Translations under genes and position numbers: made by a program | Shown here: positions 42,985 to 49,125 of the stretch, piece by piece | How the letters are laid out: every line of letters begins with the position of its first letter | Position numbering within the stretch: position 1 is the first letter of the stretch | Notes under the pieces: model-generated | What the model was told of the DNA's origin: nothing | Databases searched by the model: none | What the model saw: only the letters and a program-made list of their open reading frames with translations | DNA from: Phycisphaerales bacterium | Lineage (GTDB): Bacteria > Planctomycetota > Phycisphaerae > Phycisphaerales > UBA1924 | Assembly: GCA_020427635.1 (NCBI GenBank) | Contig: JAGQOH010000021.1 | Coordinates: forward strand, 1-49,125 | DNA length: 49,125 bases | Reading direction: 5' to 3'

Positions 42985-43671
42985 ATGCAACGCGCCCTGC
43001 GCGCCATGTCGTCTCCCATGTATTGGATTGTCACCACAATCCTCGTCGTCGTTGCCCTTGTCGCGCTCTTCGCCTATGCGCCACTCGATCCCGCCATGGG
43101 GCCACCGCAAAAAATCCTCTATGTCCACCTTCCCGCCGCACTCAACACATTCCTCGGCGCACTTGTCATCGCCGCCGCAGGTGTCGCATTCCTCTGGTCA
43201 CGCAAAGCGCGATGGGATGCCCTCGCCGCCATCGCCGCCTACATCACCGTCGCGCTCTGCTCATTGGTCCTGCTGACCGGCATGATCTGGGGACACTACG
43301 CCTGGGGCCGCTGGTGGACATGGAGCCCAAGCCTCTCATTCAGCCTCGTGCTCTGGCTGCTCTACGTCGGTTACATCGTGCTCCGCCGACGCCTTGGCGA
43401 AAACGAACGTCGCGCGACCGTCTGCGCGGTGTACGGCATCATCGCCGCACTCGATGTGCCCCTCGTCTACCTCTCCGTCAAGCTCATCCCCGATGTCCAC
43501 CCGCCATCCATCGAGCTCACCGGGCCCATGCGCACCACACTCTTGGTTTGGACCGCCGCCGGCATCATGATCACCGTTGGCCTCATCGCGACCATGGCCC
43601 AACACCGAAATCTGCATGCATCCGCAGACCAGGAAGAGCAGCGCCGCGACCACATGAGGGCGTCCGCCTGA
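42985..43671 (+). CDS. ccmC: heme exporter/heme-handling protein CcmC
   Basis: A 228-residue protein with six membrane helices and the tryptophan-rich heme-handling segment WGHYAWGRWWTWSPSL, characteristic of CcmC. KILYVHLPAAL near residue 45 carries the first conserved His, and KLIPDVHPPS carries the second. In system I CcmC loads heme onto CcmE; none of CcmA, B, D, E, F, H is present here, while system II genes (resB, ccsA) lie 19 kb away. This may be a stand-alone heme transporter serving the many cytochromes. Start: the ATG at 42985; one at 43009 is also possible. Confidence 0.9.
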   Translation: MQRALRAMSSPMYWIVTTILVVVALVALFAYAPLDPAMGPPQKILYVHLPAALNTFLGALVIAAAGVAFLWSRKARWDALAAIAAYITVALCSLVLLTGMIWGHYAWGRWWTWSPSLSFSLVLWLLYVGYIVLRRRLGENERRATVCAVYGIIAALDVPLVYLSVKLIPDVHPPSIELTGPMRTTLLVWTAAGIMITVGLIATMAQHRNLHASADQEEQRRDHMRASA

Positions 43672-43732
43672 CTCCCCCTTCCACCCAATAACCCTCACCC
43701 GCCCGCCCCCAGCATCCGATGATCCCTGGGTC

Positions 43733-44755
43733 ATGCCGTCGCGGCACCAAAAGTCATCTCGCGCAACCGCGTTCGGCTGGGATCTTGTCGTCTGGCGATC
43801 CCTGGCGCTCCTCGCATGCATCGTCGGCGCCGGAACCGTCGGCTATGTCTGGATCGAAGGCTGGTCCGCCTGGAAATCCTTCTTCTTCACCATCGTCACA
43901 CTCAGCACCGTTGGCTACAGCGACAACAACCTCTCCGAAGCCGGCCAGCGCTTCACCGCAGTGCTGATGATCGTTGGCATCGGCGCCGTCTCATACACCG
44001 CAACCAGCCTCCTCAACCGCGCAATCTCAACCGCTGCACATCCCGAAAGGCGCATCATGCAACGCATCCAACACATGCAGAATCACTACATCGTCTGTGG
44101 CCTAGGCAGAACCGGTCACCGCGTCATCGAGCGCCTGCGCCAGGCCGACGCCCAGGTCGTCGCGATCGATGCCGACTCCAAAGCCGTCGAGCACGCCCGC
44201 GAACACAACATCGCCGCCATCGAGGGAGACGCATCGCTCGACGAGACTTTGGCCGAAGCCGGTGTCGATCGTGCCATCGCTCTGGCCGCCGTCACGTCTT
44301 CTGACGCCGTCAACGCGCTCATCTGCCTCACCGCACGCGCACTCGCGCCCAACATCACTGTCATCGCTCGCGCGGAAGACGAAAGCTCGATCCGAAAACT
44401 CCGACGCGCAGGCGCCACGAACGTCGTCTCACCCGCAAGCTATGGAGGTGATGGCGTCGCCGAACACATGCTGCACCCCGAAGTCGCCCACCTTCTGCCC
44501 GGATTGCAGGGTGAAAACGCCGCACTCAACTTCGCGGAGGTCTTCATCACGCAGACCTCTCCGCACCACGAGCGCACCATTGCGGAGCTCTCAAACGAAC
44601 ACCCGCGCGTGGTCGTCATCGCGTCGCGCCCCCGCAACGCAGAGGTCATCGTGTGTCCGAGCCCAACGCACAAACTACAAGACGGTGAAGTGCTCGTCGT
44701 TGCGGGCCTCCCCGCAGACGTCAACGCCCTGCGCCCCGCTGGCTCCCTTGCGTAG
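43733..44755 (+). CDS. two-TM potassium channel with cytosolic RCK/TrkA domain
   Basis: A 340-residue channel subunit. Two membrane helices (about 20-40 and 72-95) flank a pore loop with the K+ filter TVGYSD (59-64; Ser for the usual Gly). The cytosolic part begins with a Rossmann NAD-type motif, IVCGLGRTGHR (GxGxxG at 123-128), then AIDADSKAVEHARE and GDASLDETL, and ends in a TrkA-C-like domain (LQDGEVLVVAGLPADVNAL). It should form a tetramer gated by nucleotide or ions. It is convergent with the matrixin gene, 11 nt apart. No clear link to the cytochromes. Confidence 0.9.
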   Translation: MPSRHQKSSRATAFGWDLVVWRSLALLACIVGAGTVGYVWIEGWSAWKSFFFTIVTLSTVGYSDNNLSEAGQRFTAVLMIVGIGAVSYTATSLLNRAISTAAHPERRIMQRIQHMQNHYIVCGLGRTGHRVIERLRQADAQVVAIDADSKAVEHAREHNIAAIEGDASLDETLAEAGVDRAIALAAVTSSDAVNALICLTARALAPNITVIARAEDESSIRKLRRAGATNVVSPASYGGDGVAEHMLHPEVAHLLPGLQGENAALNFAEVFITQTSPHHERTIAELSNEHPRVVVIASRPRNAEVIVCPSPTHKLQDGEVLVVAGLPADVNALRPAGSLA

Positions 44756-44766
44756 GCCGCGCGCCA

Positions 44767-46299
44767 TCAGGAACAGCTCAACCCGAAGTCAAACAGAACG
44801 TTCTGAATGTCGACCAGATCGACAAACCCCGTCCCATTCGTGTCGCCATTTGTCCCCGCAGGAACACCCTGTCCAAAATGGAACAGCACCTGCGTCAGAT
44901 CCGCCAAATCAATCACGCCATCACCAGTCACATCATTGCAGTGATCGACCGCAAGGAAGAACGTCTGCGTGTGAAACGCCGTCGCGTTCGTCGCACGCAC
45001 CGTCACCGCATACAAGAACTCCGACGCCACCGGGCTCGCCCAATTCATTTGCCCGGTCGACGCGTTGATCGTCATCCCGGGTGGCCCTACATCCAACTGC
45101 CACGCAATCGGCGCCATGTTGAGCGGATGGGTCAGCACGGGCGTCGGCCCCGACCACGCGCCGAAGTCACTTGCATATTGCTGCTGAATCGGCGTAATCA
45201 CAGGCCCAAGCTGCTGGATCGTCAACGGCGTACAAATCACCGCCGCATTGTTGTCCTCATAGATCTCCGCGATCGAATTGCCATCATCAATGATCGAGCC
45301 AAACCAACGCGGCCCCGCCGCCATATCCGCATCCAACTGCACCTCGACCGCAAACTCCAACACATCACCCGGTGCCATGTCCCACTCGAGAAAACCAATG
45401 TCCTCGTCGGTCTCCTCGATCACCGGATCGTCTGACACGTAAAACCGGTGCGTCACCTGCAAGTGCGAAGACGTGCCGAAGTTCTCGATGCACGAAATGA
45501 TGTATGTCGAATCGCCGGGCAACGCCGTATTGGGCACCGCTGCGATCGGGATCGCCAGCCCTGCAATCGTGCTCGAAGAAAACATCGACGCCGCCAAGTC
45601 ACGCTGCGTCGCGCCCGACCCCGGATAAAGGGCGCGCAGCCCCGCGCGATCGTCCGCATGCACCTCGATGATGTTGTCTTGCCCAACCGGACCGCCCGCG
45701 GGATAGCCCGGATTCATCGTCGCGATGTACCAAAGAAATCCAGGCGGCTCATTGCCAATCGGATCGTGCCCAAGCCCAAGCGCATGCCCAAGCTCATGCG
45801 TCGCCACCAGAAAGAACGAATACCCGTTGGTGGGCGAAGGCGTCGCCACGACATCACAGGTCGGATTCGTCTCAAAGTCCCAGCCAACACCATCCGGGTT
45901 TGCTGAATACACCTGGTCCGTGTCATACCACGCCGCGTTGTTGTTCACGAGAAACGTAATCCCAAGCGTTCCCGGATCAAGCTGCGATGCATCAACCGCC
46001 GTCGTGTCGGAAAACCCATCGAAGTTGTCGATCGCGTATTCCTGGTCATTGCGAAAGGCGTCATAGTTGAATGTCGCGCCGGGCACGATCTCCCACAACC
46101 CCATCGCGCTCAGGTACAGATACTCCGTGTCGCTCCCCTCAGGGAACACGCCGGGCGAAAGATAGCGCGTCGCCGTCGCGCCGGGCCACGTCACAGGCGT
46201 TGACCCGAACGTGTAATACGAAAACCCAAGCGTCTGTGCCGAACAACAACACAGCACCGCCGCCACCGCACAAACCCGCATCACGTCGCGGCGCTTCAC
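44767..46299 (-). CDS. secreted matrixin-type zinc metalloprotease with dockerin-like tail
   Basis: A 510-residue secreted protein. After a signal peptide (VMRVCAVAAVLCCCSAQTLG) lies a metzincin catalytic domain: FNYDAF, NNNAAWYD, and the zinc motif HELGHALGLGH (168-178), with Met in the turn (IATMNPGYP). A CARDB-like beta-sandwich region (about 215-350), an Ig/cadherin-like part, and a C-terminal dockerin-like pair follow: DVTGDGVIDLADLTQVLFHF and DTNGTGFVDLVDIQNVLFDF, both with calcium-loop Asp/Asn patterns. Such tails are frequent in planctomycete exoproteins. The start overlaps the end of the upstream gene by 4 nt. Confidence 0.9.
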   Translation of the reverse strand: MKRRDVMRVCAVAAVLCCCSAQTLGFSYYTFGSTPVTWPGATATRYLSPGVFPEGSDTEYLYLSAMGLWEIVPGATFNYDAFRNDQEYAIDNFDGFSDTTAVDASQLDPGTLGITFLVNNNAAWYDTDQVYSANPDGVGWDFETNPTCDVVATPSPTNGYSFFLVATHELGHALGLGHDPIGNEPPGFLWYIATMNPGYPAGGPVGQDNIIEVHADDRAGLRALYPGSGATQRDLAASMFSSSTIAGLAIPIAAVPNTALPGDSTYIISCIENFGTSSHLQVTHRFYVSDDPVIEETDEDIGFLEWDMAPGDVLEFAVEVQLDADMAAGPRWFGSIIDDGNSIAEIYEDNNAAVICTPLTIQQLGPVITPIQQQYASDFGAWSGPTPVLTHPLNMAPIAWQLDVGPPGMTINASTGQMNWASPVASEFLYAVTVRATNATAFHTQTFFLAVDHCNDVTGDGVIDLADLTQVLFHFGQGVPAGTNGDTNGTGFVDLVDIQNVLFDFGLSCS

Positions 46300-47099
46300 G
46301 GCTGGCCTCCGTCCTGCGCACCCGCACGCGGCGGTGCGGTCGCCACCGGCTGCTTCCGCGCCTCTACGCGCGCCGGCGCATTGCCTACGCGCCCCTCATT
46401 CGCCGCAACAAGCGCCACGGCGCTGTAGTCCGCCGTCACACGCCGCGCCACAGGGCCGCCCGCCGGATACGCATGGCTCTGCGCAAGCACCGGCTCGAGC
46501 GCCGCCTTGAACGCCTCATACGTCATCGCCCGCTCCATCACCTTGTTCGCCGGCACATCAACCACGCGCACGCCCTGCGACGCCTTGGGCTTGGGAACGT
46601 CATGCCCCCGCGCAAGCACAGGCAAACCATCCACACCAATCTCCATCACCGCATCGCCATCCACTGTCATCACACGCTGTGTGCCCGCTTGGTCCGCCAC
46701 CAACTCGAACACCCCGCGCGACATGCCCACCGTCGGATACGTGCGATACTCGGGCAACACGAAGATCACATAGCTCTTGCCTGGCTCAAACTGCGGCGCG
46801 CAGCACAGGCGCATCTCCCAATCGCCCACCGTGCCGCCAGGCGCTGTCATCGTGAACCGCTCGCCCACGCCGCGCTGCCCCTTGAGCGGCTCTTCAATCG
46901 AAAGTGTCAACTCCGTTTCGATGCGCTGTGGGTTGTCCGCCCAATGGCTCTGTACACCGTCAACCCGCACCGTCCACACTTCCGCCGCATATCCCGCCAT
47001 CTCCACCATCGCCATGGGACGTGTACATGCCCGCACCGCAGGCGTCACTGCGCCCAACGCCGCCAACGCAACCAGGCCCGCTACCGAGCATCGCAACAT
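46296..47099 (-). CDS. exported protein of unknown function, coupled to the matrixin gene
   Basis: A 267-residue protein with a signal peptide (LRCSVAGLVALAALGAVTPA, cleavage near VRA-CT). The first domain (about 25-130) is beta-rich, with ELTLSIEEPLKGQRGVGERF and PGKSYVIFVLPEY, resembling the secreted single-domain proteins that often precede matrixins in planctomycetes. The C-terminus is Ala/Pro-rich and disordered. No catalytic residue is apparent. The ATG at 47099 has GGGAGG upstream; an ATG 24 nt earlier overlaps the preceding stop. Because it overlaps the protease gene by 4 nt, a chaperone, inhibitor or co-factor role is possible, but nothing in the sequence shows it. Confidence 0.75.
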   Translation of the reverse strand: MLRCSVAGLVALAALGAVTPAVRACTRPMAMVEMAGYAAEVWTVRVDGVQSHWADNPQRIETELTLSIEEPLKGQRGVGERFTMTAPGGTVGDWEMRLCCAPQFEPGKSYVIFVLPEYRTYPTVGMSRGVFELVADQAGTQRVMTVDGDAVMEIGVDGLPVLARGHDVPKPKASQGVRVVDVPANKVMERAMTYEAFKAALEPVLAQSHAYPAGGPVARRVTADYSAVALVAANEGRVGNAPARVEARKQPVATAPPRAGAQDGGQP

Positions 47100-47122
47100 C
47101 TTTCCGCCTCCCATGGCCGCCA

Positions 47123-49125
47123 TCAGAACGGCGCCGTCTCCTGCCAGCGTACCGCGCGCACGCCCAATGCCGCCTGGTCAATCGTCAACATCTGCGGAAT
47201 CGTGGTCGCGCCAATCGTCGTCGAGACCACATTGGGCGTCACCTGCATCGAAGCGTCATCCCCGCCCGGGAAGATCACCTTCACGGTATAGGTCGTCGCC
47301 GCGTTCACCCCGCCAAAATGCACCCACAAGGGCTCCTGCCCCAGCCCGCGCGCCGTCCCGATCTCGCGGACCTGCAACCGCGTGTCCCCCGCCGAATTCC
47401 ACAGCTCCACGCGCGTACCGATCGCCGCCTTGTTGGTGCGCCCACCGCCCGCACCAAGCACGCGAACCTTCAAGTAGTTGCCATTGTCCGTCGTATTGCG
47501 CAAGAGCGTCGCAACATTGTCCTCCTGCGTCACCGCGACATCCATATCACCGTCGTTGTCATAGTCGACCCACACCGCATCGTGCGAATCGCCCGGCGCA
47601 TTGGCATACTCCGCCACCGCAACCTCGACAAACGTCCCATCGCCCTGGTTTTCATAGAGCAGATTGTTCGCCCACGTCCCGGTCGTCGCGACATACAAGT
47701 CCAAGTCGCCATCGTTGTCCATGTCGCCCCATGCGCAGCCCCGATGCTGACTCGTATCCGTCAACCCCGCCGCACTCGCCACATTCGTGAAGTTGCCTGC
47801 TCCCGCGCCCCAGTTCCGATCATTCCGCCACAACGTGCCGGGCTGACCCGAACGATTGTCGCCAACCCACAAGTCCATGTCGCCGTCGTTATCGAAATCG
47901 CCCCAAGCCGAGCCCATCTTGTCGTTGTTGCCCGTGTTGACCGAAATGCCGTAGTTGTTCTGCGCATACGTCCCGTCGCCATTCGAAATGAACAGCTTGC
48001 CGCCACCATAGTGGTAGAAGAAATCCAAATACCCATCACCATTCACATCCGCAGACGAACAATAGTCCCCATTGCCATAGTCGCCCGCGTCATTCAACCC
48101 ATACGAGCTGTCATTCGTCCCCGTCAGCCCCACCGGACTGCCACCATCGCTGTGCCCGATCCAGTTGCCGTTCTCCGAAAACACCAGCACATCGCACCAG
48201 CCGTCCGCATCAACATCCGCCGCAGCGATCCCCTCGTTGTTGTTCGGATTCGCATACCCGAGCGCCCCGGCATCCGTAAACGTCGCCGAGCCGTTGTTCT
48301 CGCACAACCGCTCCGTGTAATACGTGGGCGAACCCCAATAGTCCAAATCACCATCATTATCGATGTCCAACAACGCCGCCTGCCGAATCATCTGTCCCGT
48401 CGACAGCTTCCCAATCGTGAACGAACTCCCACCATTGTTCAGCACGCGCCGCGACCACGCATCCCCCGTGATGATCGCATCCAGATCGCCATCCGCATCC
48501 AGATCGCCCCAGCACATGCTCGCCGCATAGTTCAAATCCGTCGCCGTCGTGGTCGTGAACCCCGTCTGGATCGTGTACCCACGAAACCGCGGCAAATACT
48601 CCGCCACATCCGCCGTCTCCACCACACGCACATTGTCAATCCCCAACGACTCGTCCGAGTCATACGGCTGGTCGAGATTGTTCGTAAACGCAATCTCCGT
48701 CACCGCCTGCGTCGCCGTAAAGTCAACGCGAATGTGCCGATAGACCGCATCCAGCGAACGCGACGTACCCCAGTTCTCGAACACCATCTCCTGATACAAC
48801 TCAATCAAGTCATCAATGTCTTCCGTGAACGAATCGCCCTCAAAGAACGCCGAGGCGAATTCCTCCGTGCCGTCGATCGAGATCCGAAGCTCCTCGCTGT
48901 TCCATGAATCGATGATGTAGGCATCCACCAGCACCGTGTAGTTCACACCCACCGTCGTATTCACATACAGCGTCGAGCCCTCGCGCCCCGCATCGTCATC
49001 CGAAAACCGCCCCAGAAACGTCGTCAATGGCGTCGCGGTCTCCGTGATCCGGTTGTCCCATTCGTCCAGGTCCGGCGCGCCCTCGAAGTCTTGCACATAG
49101 GGAATGTCCGCCGGCACAACCGAAC
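47123..49125 (-). CDS. FG-GAP/VCBS repeat protein with UnbV-type C-terminus (5' end outside window)
   Basis: At least 667 residues; the frame is open to the window edge, and the first possible start (GTG at 49117) is not preceded by a signal peptide, so the N-terminus is missing. The first 200 residues are a beta-sandwich. Then seven FG-GAP/VCBS-type blades with calcium loops follow: DLDADGDLD, DIDNDGDLD, DVDADGWCD, DVNGDGYLD, DFDNDGDMD, DMDNDGDLD and DYDNDGDMD, giving a seven-bladed propeller. The end (NYLKVRVLGAGGGRTNKAAIG...) is an ASPIC/UnbV domain. A secreted or surface adhesive or enzymatic-scaffold role is usual. First visible gene of the three-gene secreted set. The long plus-strand frame opposite it is a shadow. 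Confidence 0.9.
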   Translation of the reverse strand, partial: SVVPADIPYVQDFEGAPDLDEWDNRITETATPLTTFLGRFSDDDAGREGSTLYVNTTVGVNYTVLVDAYIIDSWNSEELRISIDGTEEFASAFFEGDSFTEDIDDLIELYQEMVFENWGTSRSLDAVYRHIRVDFTATQAVTEIAFTNNLDQPYDSDESLGIDNVRVVETADVAEYLPRFRGYTIQTGFTTTTATDLNYAASMCWGDLDADGDLDAIITGDAWSRRVLNNGGSSFTIGKLSTGQMIRQAALLDIDNDGDLDYWGSPTYYTERLCENNGSATFTDAGALGYANPNNNEGIAAADVDADGWCDVLVFSENGNWIGHSDGGSPVGLTGTNDSSYGLNDAGDYGNGDYCSSADVNGDGYLDFFYHYGGGKLFISNGDGTYAQNNYGISVNTGNNDKMGSAWGDFDNDGDMDLWVGDNRSGQPGTLWRNDRNWGAGAGNFTNVASAAGLTDTSQHRGCAWGDMDNDGDLDLYVATTGTWANNLLYENQGDGTFVEVAVAEYANAPGDSHDAVWVDYDNDGDMDVAVTQEDNVATLLRNTTDNGNYLKVRVLGAGGGRTNKAAIGTRVELWNSAGDTRLQVREIGTARGLGQEPLWVHFGGVNAATTYTVKVIFPGGDDASMQVTPNVVSTTIGATTIPQMLTIDQAALGVRAVRWQETAPF

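Noticed and set aside
46904..48907. 667-codon open frame on the plus strand
   Set aside because: It is antisense to the FG-GAP protein; the Asp-rich calcium loops give a long Arg/Ile/Val-rich shadow frame. It lacks a signal, domain or ribosome site.
1..49125. CRISPR arrays, insertion sequences, transposases, integrases, phage genes
   Set aside because: No regularly spaced direct repeats and no transposase or integrase motif was seen on either strand.

Overview
The window looks like chromosomal DNA of a GC-rich planctomycete, most likely a member of the Phycisphaerae. Markers are a PEP-CTERM-type protein ending in a PTP-hydrophobic-RRRR tail, a Ser/Thr kinase fused through one membrane helix to TPRs, dockerin-tailed and FG-GAP secreted proteins, system II cytochrome c biogenesis (ResB/CcsA), and a Rho factor with a long basic, low-complexity N-terminus. 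This is inference from gene content; no 16S rRNA gene is present.

Layout. (1) 0-17.6 kb is housekeeping and mixed: a membrane protein, tmRNA (ssrA; tag AEPQFAMAA), a Fic-domain protein directly beside the tmRNA 3' end, a Ser/Thr kinase-TPR gene split by a 1-nt frameshift, a PEP-CTERM protein, a structured leader before a CHASE-PAS-hybrid histidine kinase, rho, coaE, a ferritin-like/heme fusion protein, tryptophanase, tRNA-Gly(CCC) and an ABC exporter. (2) 17.6-27.1 kb (minus strand) is a tightly packed respiratory operon: HAO-family octaheme cytochrome, ResB, CcsA, a PanE-like reductase, a membrane-anchored tetraheme cytochrome, a Tat-exported four-cluster ferredoxin, an NrfD-type quinone-interacting membrane subunit and a small unknown. 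(3) 27.3-31.7 kb (minus) is a regulatory operon: NTF2-like secreted protein, NtrC-type sigma-54 activator, a histidine kinase lacking its ATPase domain, and a complete histidine kinase. (4) 31.8-44.8 kb is a multiheme/extracellular electron transfer locus: a 15-heme cytochrome; a five-gene minus-strand operon (beta-propeller lipoprotein, pentaheme lipoprotein, outer-membrane beta-barrel, second beta-propeller lipoprotein, 12-heme cytochrome); an autonomous OmcE-like tetraheme cytochrome with its own sigma-54 promoter and terminator; a hexaheme cytochrome; a membrane-anchored unknown, CcmC, and a K+ channel. (5) 44.8-49.1 kb (minus) holds secreted proteins: a partial FG-GAP/UnbV protein, an unknown and a dockerin-tailed matrixin.

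How it fits together. Fifty-five CXXCH/CX3CH heme sites lie in eight proteins, with their assembly factors (ResB/CcsA, CcmC) in the same loci. The octaheme-tetraheme-ferredoxin-NrfD operon has the logic of the NrfABCD nitrite-ammonification pathway, with a HAO-family enzyme in place of NrfA. The second locus has the parts of a porin-cytochrome conduit plus a candidate extracellular cytochrome filament. GG-N10-GC (sigma-54) promoter matches stand before the regulator operon, the octaheme operon and the OmcE-like gene, with a degenerate one before the barrel operon. I infer that the sigma-54 activator encoded between the two loci controls both. Start sites, the barrel and the redox functions are predictions from sequence reading alone.
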